DNA of 64,000 nt from Tragulus kanchil (lineage: Eukaryota; Chordata; Mammalia; Artiodactyla; Tragulidae). The notes under the pieces are model-generated. The model was not told the DNA's origin, ran no database searches, and saw only the letters and a program-made list of their open reading frames with translations. Shown piece after piece: positions 24,197-37,394 of the stretch. Each line of letters opens with the position of its first letter. Position 1 is the stretch's first letter. The stretch is taken from positions 65,806,001-65,870,000 of the forward strand of contig JAIOJX010000002.1 of the NCBI GenBank assembly GCA_022376925.1, given 5' to 3'. The translations under genes and the position numbers were made by a program.

Positions 24197-26450
24197 AAAT
24201 TTGTCCTAGATTTGAAAGGCTAAACACTTCCATTTGATATGAAAGCAAACAGAATCAAGGGCTCTAAATAGAAATGTGTTATTTTAGACAGTCTGTTGCA
24301 TAACATTCTCCATCTTGCCAAAAATAACTCTGTAATAAGATTAAAATTTCTGTTTACTCCTACTTCAACTGAGATATCATGTCTCAAACATACTTTACTA
24401 ACATACTAACTATAAAATTATATTGTAATTAGTTAGATTTGAGACTCTCTCATCTTCCTTCCTCTATAAGATTGTAAAGTGTCTGAAAGTAAGGTCCATT
24501 ACTAATTTGTATTTATATCACCTGCTCACAAAGAGCATTTGAGACCTTGATGTATAACATATCTTTAATAAATGACTGCTGAATATAGGTGCTGCAGATG
24601 GAATCAGTAGTGTGACAGAGGCTTTGTTATTTATGTAGCTGAGCTGTGAGATCTCTCAATGCAGCAGTTTGGTATTAGCCAGCCACAAAGTTGACTGGCT
24701 TCTTGGAGAACAATGGTAAAGTTTTCCAGTGGCATCTCTAAATCAAACTGCAAAATTCTCATCAATGTAAGAGTGATCCCAACTGGTTAAAATGCCTCAA
24801 GATGTGAGAGTAAAATTAGATTATTTAATGGGATGTTGCAATGGATAGAACAACAACCATAGGGATGAAGCTTGAGCCATCAACAGTAGTCATGCATCCT
24901 CAGCTTTCATCTCAGATTTAACCCTGGACATCTTTATTCTTGTTGCTCCTTTCATCCTGGCCTGCTGCTGGCTCTACCCATGTTTTTCCCAAAAGGCACC
25001 TGCCTGCTGGTTGAAATGTTGTTCATCAGTGGGAACTGAGTGGTGTATGGGATGAGGGGCCCGTTAAGGACTTCCTTGGATCTAATTGTACTCCTGGGCA
25101 AAGGTCTCAGGGCCCATGTGCCCAGAATCTCAGGGAAGGCCTGGCTCAGAGTAGCTTTTGAAGCAACACAAGAATATTTCACTGTAGACTACCTTGTCTC
25201 CTGTCTGTTTTGCTGCTGGACAACTCAGTAATTCACTGGAAAGGAATGGTGCATGCTAACAGTTTTCTCACATAAAATATCCATTGGATCTGAGACCTTA
25301 TATACCAGCATCTCTCAAAATGAGAAATTTGTCCTAGATTTGAAAGGCTAAACACTTCCATTTGATATGAAAGCAAACAGAATCAAGGGCTCTAAATAGA
25401 AATGTGTTATTTTAGACAGTCTGTTGCATAACATTCTCCATCTTGCCAAAAATAACTCTGTAATAAGATTAAAATTTCTGTTTACTCCTACTTCAACTGA
25501 GATATCATGTCTCAAACATACTTTACTAACATACTAACTATAAAATTATATTGTAATTAGTTAGATTTGAGACTCTCTCATCTTCCTTCCTCTATAAGAT
25601 TGTAAAGTGTCTGAAAGTAAGGTCCATTACTAATTTGTATTTATATCACCTGCTCACAAAGAGCATTTGAGACCTTGATGTATAACATATCTTTAATAAA
25701 TGACTGCTGAATATAGGTGCTGCAGATGGAATCAGTAGTGTGACAGAGGCTTTGTTATTTATGTAGCTGAGCTGTGAGATCTCTCAATGCAGCAGTTTGG
25801 TATTAGCCAGCCACAAAGTTGACTGGCTTCTTGGAGAACAATGGTAAAGTTTTCCAGTGGCATCTCTAAATCAAACTGCAAAATTCTCATCAATGTAAGA
25901 GTGATCCCAACTGGTTAAAATGCCTCAAGATGTGAGAGTAAAATTAGATTATTTAATGGGATGTTGCAATGGATAGAACAACAACCATAGGGATGAAGCT
26001 TGAGCCATCAACAGTAGTCATGCATCCTCAGCTTTCATCTCAGATTTAACCCTGGACATCTTTATTCTTGTTGCTCCTTTCATCCTGGCCTGCTGCTGGC
26101 TCTACCCATGTTTTTCCCAAAAGGCACCTGCCTGCTGGTTGAAATGTTGTTCATCAGTGGGAACTGAGTGGTGTATGGGATGAGGGGCCCGTTAAGGACT
26201 TCCTTGGATCTAATTGTACTCCTGGGCAAAGGTCTCAGGGCCCATGTGCCCAGAATCTCAGGGAAGGCCTGGCTCAGAGTAGCTTTTGAAGCAACACAAG
26301 AATATTTCACTGTAGACTACCTTGTCTCCTGTCTGTTTTGCTGCTGGACAACTCAGTAATTCACTGGAAAGGAATGGTGCATGCTAACAGTTTTCTCACA
26401 TAAAATATCCATTGGATCTGAGACCTTATATACCAGCATCTCTCAAAATG
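24197..26450. repeat. Doublet 10: 1.13 kb segment twice, offset 1128
   Basis: Copy A is 24197-25322 and copy B 25325-26450, with a 2-base filler. No gene is recognised. Paired short ORFs at 24952-25182 (minus) and 25040-25231 (plus) recur at +1128 and have no motif. The last ~290 bases recur a third time at 27409. Confidence 0.96.
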
Positions 26451-28638
26451 TGAAAGAAAATATATAACTCCAGCTGAAGCAGACTATTTATGTTTCACCA
26501 AGGCTTAGTCTCCAAGGCAAATTTTTATTGCAGCCTCCAATATATTTAGGAAAACAAAGCTGCCAGAAAACTCTTTCTATTCTTTTAAATGGGCTTAAAG
26601 CCTGAGAAAACCTAAGGACAAAACAATAACTCAGTCATATTTATAATCTTAAACACCATCCAGAAGAACATTTCAAAACTTATATGCTAGGAAAGATAAG
26701 ACCCTACCCCATAATTTCAGGAACAACTGTATGTCAGGCTGCCAGATAAATATTTACAACACATTCAAATTTAGCTGAACTTATATAACTTCAATCAGTG
26801 AAACCATTTCCAGACCCCAAGGTCACAAAAGCTGTTATCAGGTTTCCTGAGCCTGCTGCCACACTTGTGTCGGAAACCAAACACTATACACTCTAGGGTT
26901 CCTGAAGTCCTGAAAAGCTGATAGTCTTCTTCCTCCTCTTCCTCTCTGTGAAAAACATCTTTTCCCTCCTTTTCCCAGGAATCAGAATTTTCTTCTTCAA
27001 ACAGGTGAAGGGGGCTGGCTACCCCCTGAAGCAATCACATCTTTCTGTCCTGGAATTTAATTTGCAAACTGTTGAGGCTGGAATTTCAAGGGTATGAACT
27101 GAGGTGACCATTGAAGGCGGATGTAAAGACATCCCACAGTAGCAGGCTCCCAGCCAAATTTACAGTGTCAAGTTATCTGCCTAAAAAATGTTACAAGGGC
27201 CATGGAGGTGCCCAGAGTGGGAGCCTGCCAATTAGAAGGAGTGTGAATGAGACTTATGGGGCTGGCCAGGGTGACAGGGCCACAGTCCTCATTTGGCAAG
27301 AGGCAGTTTAAAGATAGGTGTCTGACAGCGTAGCCAGGGTTCTTGGGAGCTCACGTACTGTTCTCGGAATGCACTCTCTTTTTTTTGTAAATTATTGATA
27401 AAGTGGGACTGAGTGGTGTATGGGATGAGGGGCCCGTTAAGGACTTCCTTGGATCTAATTGTACTCCTGGGCAAGGTCTCAGGGCCCATGTGCCCAGAAT
27501 CTCAGGGAAGGCCTGGCTCAGAGTAGCTTTTGAAGCAACACAAGAATATTTCACTGTAGACTACCTTGTCTCCTGTCTGTTTTGCTGCTGGACAACTCAG
27601 TAATTCACTGGAAAGGAATGGTGCATGCTAACAGTTTTCTCACATAAAATATCCATTGGATCTGAGACCTTATATACCAGCATCTCTCAAAATGTGAAAG
27701 AAAATATATAACTCCAGCTGAAGCAGACTATTTATGTTTCACCAAGGCTTAGTCTCCAAGGCAAATTTTTATTGCAGCCTCCAATATATTTAGGAAAACA
27801 AAGCTGCCAGAAAACTCTTTCTATTCTTTTAAATGGGCTTAAAGCCTGAGAAAACCTAAGGACAAAACAATAACTCAGTCATATTTATAATCTTAAACAC
27901 CATCCAGAAGAACATTTCAAAAATTATATGCTAGGAAAGATAAGACCCTACCCCATAATTTCAGGAACAACTGTATGTCAGGCTGCCAGATAAATATTTA
28001 CAACACATTCAAATTTAGCTGAACTTATATAACTTCAATCAGTGAAACCATTTCCAGACCCCAAGGTCACAAAAGCTGTTATCAGGTTTCCTGAGCCTGC
28101 TGCCACACTTGTGTCGGAAACCAAACACTATACACTCTAGGGTTCCTGAAGTCCTGAAAAGCTGATAGTCTTCTTCCTCCTCTTCCTCTCTGTGAAAAAC
28201 ATCTTTTCCCTCCTTTTCCCAGGAATCAGAATTTTCTTCTTCAAACAGGTGAAGGGGGCTGGCTACCCCCTGAAGCAATCACATCTTTCTGTCCTGGAAT
28301 TTAATTTGCAAACTGTTGAGGCTGGAATTTCAAGGGTATGAACTGAGGTGACCATTGAAGGCGGATGTAAAGACATCCCACAGTAGCAGGCTCCCAGCCA
28401 AATTTACAGTGTCAAGTTATCTGCCTAAAAAATGTTACAAGGGCCATGGAGGTGCCCAGAGTGGGAGCCTGCCAATTAGAAGGAGTGTGAATGAGACTTA
28501 TGGGGCTGGCCAGGGTGACAGGGCCACAGTCCTCATTTGGCAAGAGGCAGTTTAAAGATAGGTGTCTGACAGCGTAGCCAGGGTTCTTGGGAGCTCACGT
28601 ACTGTTCTCGGAAATGCACTCTCTGTTGTAAATTATTG
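26163..28638. repeat. Doublet 11: 1.23 kb segment twice, offset ~1245
   Basis: Copy A is 26163-27397 and copy B 27409-28638, the longest offset of the set. Differences include C26679/A27923 and a T-run at the end of copy A (ctctttttttt versus ctctgtt). It contains the reverse ORF 26795-27034 with an acidic run, repeated at 28039-28278; no function recognised. Confidence 0.94.
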
Positions 28639-30506
28639 TACTCAAATTTAAAGTGCCTACTGCTCACTCCAGTTACTGAATTATCACAAGCACTTTTCTT
28701 AAAGCACTTGCAAAATTTAGTCAGTGGTTCAAACAGGTGAGGAAGCAGGAGGAGAAAGCATCATTATATTTCAAGGATTTTTACCTACTTAATAAGAGGA
28801 AAGAGTGATAATAATTCAGAGAAAAAATACAGAATAAGAATCAAAATCAATGCTGTGTTTAACAATAACATCACTAAGATCAAAATTATATTTTATTAAT
28901 GAAGGATTTCAAATTAGCATAGAATCTATTCAGACCGTTTTGGCAAGATTATACTTTTCAAAAAGGGTGATCAGATTGATAGAATGAAGTAAAAAATGTA
29001 TTACAAATGAAGAGAAATTAGACTCTATTTTAAGTGATATACCTTGTGTATAATTATGAAATAGATACAAATATTGCCTTAGTCACCCATAAGTAATAAA
29101 TTTTTAAGGTTTGTTTTGACCTCTTATAATAGCTCAGTTACAAACTGCCATAGGTTTGAGATAAAACTATGACTATATGCTGTTTCCAGGGCTCTGAGTA
29201 TATGCATCCTTCAAGGGAACATTGGCAGAAACTGGGGGCAATTCACAGACCACAAATCATCAACAAGGGGAAGAGGTAAAATAAAACAGATTCCAAGATC
29301 TGTTTTAGTAGTATGAATTTCACTTTTTGGTTGTCTCAACTGTAACCGTTTGGTTAAAATTAAGACTTTTGGTTTAATTGTTCACTATATGCCCATTTCA
29401 ATACCCTAAGCAATCACATCTTTCTGTCCTGGTTTTTGGGGAACGGTATGAACTGAGGTGACCATTGAAGGCGGAGCATCCCACAGTAGCAGGCTCCCAG
29501 CCAAATTTACAGTGTCAAGTTATCTGCCTAAAAAATGTTACAAGGGCCATGGAGGTGCCCAGAGTGGGAGCCTGCCAATTAGAAGGAGTGTGAATGAGAC
29601 TTATGGGGCTGGCCAGGGTGACAGGGCCACAGTCCTCATTTGGCAAGAGGCAGTTTAAAGATAGGTGTCTGACAGCGTAGCCAGGGTTCTTGGGAGCTCA
29701 CGTACTGTTCTCGGAAATGCACTCTCTGTTGTAAATTATTGTACTCAAATTTAAAGTGCCTACTGCTCACTCCAGTTACTGAATTATCACAAGCACTTTT
29801 CTTAAAGCACTTGCAAAATTTAGTCAGTGGTTCAAACAGGTGAGGAAGCAGGAGGAGAAAGCATCATTATATTTCAAGGATTTTTACCTACTTAATAAGA
29901 GGAAAGAGTGATAATAATTCAGAGAAAAAATACAGAATAAGAATCAAAATCAATGCTGTGTTTAACAATAACATCACTAAGATCAAAATTATATTTTATT
30001 AATGAAGGATTTCAAATTAGCATAGAATCTATTCAGACCGTTTTGGCAAGATTATACTTTTCAAAAAGGGTGATCAGATTGATAGAATGAAGTAAAAAAT
30101 GTATTACAAATGAAGAGAAATTAGACTCTATTTTAAGCGATATACCTTGTGTATAATTATGAAATAGATACAAATATTGCCTTAGTCACCCATAAGTAAT
30201 AAATTTTTAAGGTTTGTTTTGACCTCTTATAATAGCTCAGTTACAAACTGCCATAGGTTTGAGATAAAACTATGACTATATGCTGTTTCCAGGGCTCTGA
30301 GTATATGCATCCTTCAAGGGAACATTGGCAGAAACTGGGGGCAATTCACAGACCACAAATCATCAACAAGGGGAAGAGGTAAAATAAAACAGATTCCAAG
30401 ATCTGTTTTAGTAGTATGAATTTCACTTTTTGGTTGTCTCAACTGTAACCGTTTGGTTAAAATTAAGACTTTTGGTTTAATTGTTCACTATATGCCCATT
30501 TCAATA
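28273..30506. repeat. Doublet 12: 1.1 kb segment twice, offset 1135 falling to 1103
   Basis: Copy A is 28273-29403 and copy B 29408-30506. The start of copy B is eroded: about 40 bases are collapsed to a short 'ttttggggaac', and 9-10 bases are missing from 'gcggatgtaaagacatccc'. One clear substitution is T29035/C30138. The 5' part also exists at 27029, giving three copies. Confidence 0.94.
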
Positions 30507-30725
30507 TATTCTAAGTGCTCTCTATGTATTAATTAGTTTTCTCCTCAGAACCAACCCTGTGAGGTGAGTGCTAGTATTATCTCTGTCTTACAGGTGAGGA
30601 AATGGAGCCAACAGAAGTTAGATAATTGGCCCAAGATTATGTAGTATCTAACTTAAGTGTCTAGAGCAAGATTCTAGTTAAACAGCCTGACTCCAAAGCT
30701 TGTGCTGAAGCCATCTCTGGCTATA
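30505..30725 (-). mobile_element. MIR
   Basis: 'aaccctgtgaggtgagtgct', 'ttacaggtgaggaaatggag' and 'aacagcctgactccaaagct' give a nearly complete reverse MIR. Confidence 0.75.
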
Positions 30726-32711
30726 ATATCACAAGATAGACATTATGACTGATCGTACATTCATGTAAAAACTTTGTGTTTTCTTTGGTGGAGATGAGGC
30801 AGAGGGTAGAGGAGGAAAGTGAAGGGAGATGGACATAGCTTTGAGTGCCTTCTCTTTGTGTTACTTGCAGGAATAGAATTCAGAAACCACTCCAATCAGG
30901 CATGTCAAAAAGTTTTCTAACATTGGAAAAGAAATATATGCGCTGAAATTATTTACTATTAAAATATTTTAATAATTTTTATTTTAATGTGTGTTTTCTA
31001 CTATAAAACCACTACTGCAACAGCACCTTAATGTGGGAAGTTACATTTTTGTTGTTGTCAGTTCCCAGAAAGAGAACTGATAAACAGGTTGGTCCTTATC
31101 TCAGAGGAGTGCTCCACAAACAAGAAGTGACTGGAAGTTCTTACTTCTGGGTGGCCCAAGCAATCCAGAGTGGTGTTAACAAAATGATAGCAGCTTCTTC
31201 AATAAAACAGAAAGATAATCCTTGTTCCTGGATCATTCGATGTATTTTTAACACACAAAGGGAGTATCTTCAAGCTCATCCTTAGTTTCTAGGTAACTGA
31301 TTAGTTTTACTGAGATATTTACTTCTTGGATATCTCTCCAGTTTAGAGCGATTTGACACAGTTTCCAAAAGCAACGTTTCTATTGCTCTTTGCCTGTGTT
31401 TTTCCCTCTCTCCTTAATATCCTCTCTGATATTTGGCAACATATAGACACAGCTGCAATTATATTAATTCTCAGTGATGCTGTGTGCTCTGATTATATAG
31501 AACCTGTGGTCCTTGTTACATACACTACAAATGCTAGTTCAACTCAAGAATTAAGTAGAAGCTCACTGGGATAAAGATAGATTATGAGAACTGGAAAACA
31601 TAGGCGCTCTTATACATGTGTTCTCATACATTAAGTATTTCATTCCTTTTAATCACTCAAAGATTCACCCAAATCCCTTTATTTTCACTTTAAACATTTG
31701 GAAATTAATCATTATTTTCCCTTTCTTAACAATAAGAGAAAGTCTTTAATGGCAGGATAGTCTCAATATATGTATTCCTGCCTTTCCTCCAAACCACTGG
31801 AAGACCACCCGTTTGTGCCTCAGTTGGGCTAATGCCAGCAAACTGCTCTGACCTGCAAAAGGAGATTGAAAACAGAACATAAATCATTAAAGGAGAATCT
31901 ACTGCTTCTTTATTCCTCTGGATCCTAGGCTATTCCAAATGTCAGGGCACATCAGAGACTTAAAGTTCAAGGATGATGCATTAGTTCTTAGGAAAACTGG
32001 CAGCTCTGAAACAAGATGAACTACACACAGTCTGCCTTGGCAGAAGATTTCTCTCTCTCCAACTGGGAGGGAGAAGGTTGGGACAGCTATGGGAATTTGG
32101 CTTTCTCCTGAAGTGTAGAGGAAAGAAGTAAATAACCGATGATGACTAGCTTTGGCTTCGTATGTCCAGCAATTATTAAATACTCTCAGGCTTTCAGTAA
32201 ATTAAGAGACTTTATGACCCACGGGGCTATGCTAACCATTTATGGTACTGAAATACTTGAGATTGAAGCTTGATTTTTTTTTTTTGTCCCAAGATTCATG
32301 CATTATGATTGAGAGCATGTGTAAGAATAGAGATTAGAATTTCAGAACATGTATTTGCTAGAGACTCTATTTCTGACTTATGGAAATTCCAGTCCTTAAA
32401 AAAAAAAGCTGATTAAATATTACACTCAATAAGGAGCAAGATTTAACAGATTCTCCTCTGAAGGTAGCAAGAAGAATTTAGTCTACGGAAGTCTGCCCCC
32501 GGGTGTTTCCAACACATCAATCCTGAGCTGAGAAATCACCCAGCTGGAGCAACCACTGAGCTGATTAAGTATATTGTGTCTTAAAAAGGCCCAGTTAAAA
32601 TACAAGTGATGCTTTCCTTAGGAAGGTTCTTCCTCTGAAAGAAACTTCATTTAGTAAGCTATATTGACTTGAAAATGGTGGATTCAATTTGATAGACTTA
32701 TTCTTTCTGTT
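30726..32711. other. Unique DNA, no gene recognised
   Basis: Longest non-doubled stretch in the first half. Plus ORFs at 31031-31285 (84 codons) and 31353-31574 (73 codons) lack motifs and splice context. Poly-T at about 32275-32286 and poly-A at 32399-32408 are plain low complexity. No repeat family was assigned. Confidence 0.4.
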
Positions 32712-32911
32712 AGTCACCCAGTCATGTCCAATTCTCTGAGACCCCATGGACTGTAGCCCTCTAGGCTGCTCTGTCCATGGAGTGCTTGCGGCAAGAATAC
32801 TGAAGTGGATAGCCATTCTGTTCTTCAGAGGATCTTCCAATCCAGAGATCAAACTCAGGTCTTCTATATTTCAACCAGATTCTTAACTGTGTGAGCTGTC
32901 AGAGAAGCCTG
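32712..32911 (-). mobile_element. Bov-tA-type SINE, reverse
   Basis: 'gttagtcacccagtcatgtc', 'gaccccatggactgtagccc' and 'ggcaagaatactgaagtgga' are reverse Bov-tA wording, ending 'tgtgagctgtcagagaagcc' at the SINE 5' end. The minus ORF 32595-32852 is the translated SINE. Confidence 0.85.
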
Positions 32912-33180
32912 TATATGTTTTTGTTCAATTTCAGAGTTCTTCATATATTCTAAGTAACAGTCCTTTATCAGATAATTATTTTGCAAATATTAGTCTGTAG
33001 CTTGCTTTTTCATTTTAAGGATATTTTCCAAACAAATGTTTGAAACTTTGATGGTTGCATTTATCATTTCTTCTTCTTATATTTCTTGCTTTTGTGTGCT
33101 AAAGGATCTTTGATTAACCCAAGGTCACAAAGGTTTTTGCCTGTTTTCTAGAAACTTTATGTTGGTTCCAGCTGTTGCAC
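32912..33180 (-). mobile_element. Old L1 fragment, reverse
   Basis: 'gagttcttcatatattctaa', 'tttgcaaatattagtctgta' and 'aacccaaggtcacaaaggtt' are classic reverse L1 wording; diverged and non-coding. Its right part is repeated at 34156 by doublet 13. Confidence 0.65.
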
Positions 33181-35290
33181 TAAAATAGCTAAAGGAAAAC
33201 AAAAATTCCTGAGCAAAACTATTACCCCCCTAATCTGACAAAATACTACATTTTTCAGTATGTATGCTGAGGATCCAGAGAAGGTAGACTGCCACCAGTT
33301 ATTTCTTTGTTCCTCTCCCGTATTTGGTTCATTCATTGTCATTATTTACTTCCTTTGAATCAAGATGAGAGACATAGACTTTGAAATTCTCAGAAAGCTC
33401 AGTAACTTATTTTCAACAATTCAGGATTATCTGGTAAGAGAGGACAGTGCCTATTGTTCACTGTCCAGTAGTCTTTGAAGCTGATTCTTCCAAATTCTTG
33501 AGTGAGCCCCTCTTAGTGCTCTAAGGTGAAACGTTCTGTTTTGCTCTATCAGTGTCCTTTCAGAATATTTCTCCAAAATCATGGGGTAAATTTTTCTAAG
33601 GATCCAGGGACACTAAGGTGATTTGGCAGCAATAACCAAATATATGAGATGGCATCTTTTGTAGCCAATGCAGAAATATAAACCAATAAGCACCGCAGGA
33701 CAACAGAGGATGAGTGTAGAAATTAAGGCAACTTTTGTTTCAACTGCTGGAATTTATAGATTTTCCTACTTGGACTCTGTCTCTAATAAGATTCAGTATC
33801 CACTTTCTAGTTTCTGTGTTGTGTTCAGTTGGAAGCCTTAAAAGAGGACTGTTTTTTTTTTTTTTTTTGTACAACCATAACAGGTATCCACAGCTAGGTC
33901 ACTAAGCTCTGCCTTGGAATCTAGGCTGACTTCCAGAAAGCTGTGAGGATTAAAGCAGGCAGCAACTGGACAGAAGCTTTTCATATGAGCCCACCACTCC
34001 AGCCAACACTCTCGAAGTTCCTGTTTCCAAAGATACTCAGTGATCTTGATAAGACACAGATTGTGATCCATGGGGTGGGACCAGAGACTTTGCATCTCTG
34101 ACAAGTTTCCAGGTGATGTCAGTGGTGCTGTTCCATGGATCACTTATTCAGTAGCAAGGATATTTTCCAAACAAATGTTTAAATTGGTTGCATTTATCAT
34201 TTCTTCTTCTTATATTTCTTGCTTTTGTGTGCTAAAGGATCTTTGATTAACCCAAGGTCACAAAGGTTTTGCCTGTTTTCTAGAAACTTTATGTTGGTTC
34301 CAGCTGTTGCACTAAAATAGCTAAAGGAAAACAAAAATTCCTGAGCAAAACTATTACCCCCCTAATCTGACAAAATACTACATTTTTCAGTATGTATGCT
34401 GAGGATCCAGAGAAGGTAGACTGCCACCAGTTATTTCTTTGTTCCTCTCCCGTATTTGGTTCATTCATTGTCATTATTTACTTCCTTTGAATCAAGATGA
34501 GAGACATAGACTTTGAAATTCTCAGAAAGCTCAGTAACTTATTTTCAACAATTCAGGATTATCTGGTAAGAGAGGACAGTGCCTATTGTTCACTGTCCAG
34601 TAGTCTTTGAAGCTGATTCTTCCAAATTCTTGAGTGAGCCCCTCTTAGTGCTCTAAGGTGAAACGTTCTGTTTTGCTCTATCAGTGTCCTTTCAGAATAT
34701 TTCTCCAAAATCATGGGGTAAATTTTTCTAAGGATCCAGGGACACTAAGGTGATTTGGCAGCAATAACCAAATATATGAGATGGCATCTTTTGTAGCCAA
34801 TGCAGAAATATAAACCAATAAGCACCGCAGGACAACAGAGGATGAGTGTAGAAATTAAGGCAACTTTTGTTTCAACTGCTGGAATTTATAGATTTTCCTA
34901 CTTGGACTCTGTCTCTAATAAGATTCAGTATCCACTTTCTAGTTTCTGTGTTGTGTTCAGTTGGAAGCCTTAAAAGAGGACTGTTTTTTTTTTTTTTTTG
35001 TACAACCATAACAGGTATCCACAGCTAGGTCACTAAGCTCTGCCTTGGAATCTAGGCTGACTTCCAGAAAGCTGTGAGGATTAAAGCAGGCAGCAACTGG
35101 ACAGAAGCTTTTCATATGAGCCCACCACTCCAGCCAACACTCTCGAAGTTCCTGTTTCCAAAGATACTCAGTGATCTTGATAAGACACAGATTGTGATCC
35201 ATGGGGTGGGACCAGAGACTTTGCATCTCTGACAAGTTTCCAGGTGATGTCAGTGGTGCTGTTCCATGGATCACTTATTCAGTAGCAAGG
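33017..35290. repeat. Doublet 13: 1.14 kb segment twice, offset 1139 to 1132
   Basis: Copy A is 33017-34155 and copy B 34156-35286. The join shares AAGG (34156-34159), which is also at the end of copy B (35287-35290). A few bases are lost just inside copy B (aaattggttg versus gaaactttgatggttg). A T-run of about 17-18 differs slightly between the copies. Confidence 0.95.
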
Positions 35291-35387
35291 TACTACACTA
35301 TTATATGCTACAATTTTGTGTTTTAATGGTGACATTAGTTTTAACAGAACATTTAACATTCACTGGGTGCTACTTCCCTGGTGGCAC

Positions 35388-35606
35388 CAGGCTTTCCTGG
35401 TGGCCCAGATGGTAAAGAAATTGCCCACAATGTGGGAGACCTAGGTTTGATCCCTGAGTGGTAAAGATCCCCAGGAGAAGGGAATGGCAACCCATTCCAA
35501 TATTCTTGCCTGCAGAATTCCGATGACAGAGGAATCTGGTATGCTACAGTCCAGGGGTTCGCAAAGAGTCAGGCACAACTGAGTGATTAACAGTAACACT
35601 AGACAC
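35388..35606 (+). mobile_element. Bov-tA-type SINE
   Basis: Head 'ggctttcctggtggcccaga', B-box-like 'ggtttgatccc', body 'ggcaacccattccaatattc', tail 'caggcacaactgagtgatta'. Just upstream, 35372-35386 repeats the first bases of a SINE head (cttccctggtggca), a partial stutter. A doublet copy is at 36498-36716. Confidence 0.85.
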
Positions 35607-36497
35607 TACTTGGGGGTGCATTACAGGTTTAATTCACTTGAATCTTATGATAATTTTGGAGGTGGATTCACTGATCCCCACTTTAGCAATATGGAAACTA
35701 AGACAAAGACATTTTAAATAAGCTGTTCTTGGGCATTTTTATGCAGATGTAATGCAAACGCAATGAGGATATTTCTTATCTCTTGGACTTCTCTGACCAA
35801 ATGACTGGAACAGCTTCTATTGTTTCTCTCTGAACTCCAGGGACCTGCTTAGTATCTGGGCATGGACCAGTATGTAAAAGGTATGACTGGCCAAATAGCA
35901 TCAAAGCTTTTCCAGACAGAATCAGCTTAATAGCAGGACTTCAGAATTCTCCTAGTCATGCTATTTAAATATAGCAAGTTCAACAATGTATAGGAATTCC
36001 AAATGCTAAAACAACAAGTTCAGCTCTCTGCATATTCTATTCTACTCTTTTACAGCCAAGTACTGTTATTTTTCAACTAGAACACAATCTCCCACCATAA
36101 AATAAATATACAGCTTGTCTTCAATAGCTTCTCTAAGTCCAGACTGTTTTATCTTGTCAGTACCTTGCAAATGTTAGAGTGAGCAAAGCAATATAAAATA
36201 CTTGTGAAATGTTCTTTTGCGTACACAAACCAGCCCACCACTCCAGCCAACACTCAAGTTCCTGTTTCCAAAGATACTCAGTGATCTTGATAAGACACAG
36301 ATTGTGATCCATGGGGTGGGACCAGAGACTTTGCATCTCTGACAAGTTTCCAGGTGATGTCAGTGGTGCTGTTCCATGGATCACTTATTCAGTAGCAAGG
36401 TACTACACTATTATATGCTACAATTTTGTGTTTTAATGGTGACATTAGTTTTAACAGAACATTTAACATTCACTGGGTGCTACTTCCCTGGTGGCAC

Positions 36498-36716
36498 CAG
36501 GCTTTCCTGGTGGCCCAGATGGTAAAGAAATTGCCCACAATGTGGGAGACCTAGGTTTGATCCCTGAGTGGTAAAGATCCCCAGGAGAAGGGAATGGCAA
36601 CCCATTCCAATATTCTTGCCTGCAGAATTCCGATGACAGAGGAATCTGGTATGCTACAGTCCAGGGGTTCGCAAAGAGTCAGGCACAACTGAGTGATTAA
36701 CAGTAACACTAGACAC
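36498..36716 (+). mobile_element. Bov-tA-type SINE, doublet copy
   Basis: Same SINE and flanks as 35388-35606, including the upstream stutter, carried by doublet 14. Confidence 0.85.
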
Positions 36717-37394
36717 TACTTGGGGGTGCATTACAGGTTTAATTCACTTGAATCTTATGATAATTTTGGAGGTGGATTCACTGATCCCCACTTTAGCAAT
36801 ATGGAAACTAAGACAAAGACATTTTAAATAAGCTGTTCTTGGGCATTTTTATGCAGATGTAATGCAAACACAATGAGGATATTTCTTATCTCTTGGACTT
36901 CTCTGACCAAATGACTGGAACAGCTTCTATTGTTTCTCTCTGAACTCCAGGGACCTGCTTAGTATCTGGGCATGGACCAGTATGTAAAAGGTATGACTGG
37001 CCAAATAGCATCAAAGCTTTTCCAGACAGAATCAGCTTAATAGCAGGACTTCAGAATTCTCCTAGTCATGCTATTTAAATATAGCAAGTTCAACAATGTA
37101 TAGGAATTCCAAATGCTAAAACAACAAGTTCAGCTCTCTGCATATTCTATTCTACTCTTTTACAGCCAAGTACTGTTATTTTTCAACTAGAACACAATCT
37201 CCCACCATAAAATAAATATACAGCTTGTCTTCAATAGCTTCTCTAAGTCCAGACTGTTTTATCTTGTCAGTACCTTGCAAATGTTAGAGTGAGCAAAGCA
37301 ATATAAAATACTTGTGAAATGTTCTTTTTGCTATATGAGATAGCAGTTCAAGCTGGTTAGGACTCAACTCTTCTAAGTGAATTCCTCTTTTGCT

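Larger units (their letters stand above)
35120..37328. repeat. Doublet 14: 1.1 kb segment twice, offset ~1110
   Basis: Copy A is 35120-36218 and copy B 36233-37328. One substitution, G35760/A36870 (a CpG transition), and a 3-base loss near the start of copy B (acactcaagtt versus acactctcgaagtt). It carries a Bov-tA SINE. Its first ~170 bases also lie in copy A of doublet 13. Confidence 0.95.

Noticed and set aside
26795..27034. 79-codon minus-strand ORF with an acidic run, repeated at 28039
   Set aside because: The acidic run comes from a TTCCTCCTC-rich stretch. No splice signals, family match or independent second copy.
31031..31574. Two adjacent plus-strand ORFs of 84 and 73 codons in single-copy DNA
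   Set aside because: No motif, no splice sites in phase and average composition; most likely chance. Cross-species conservation could reopen this.
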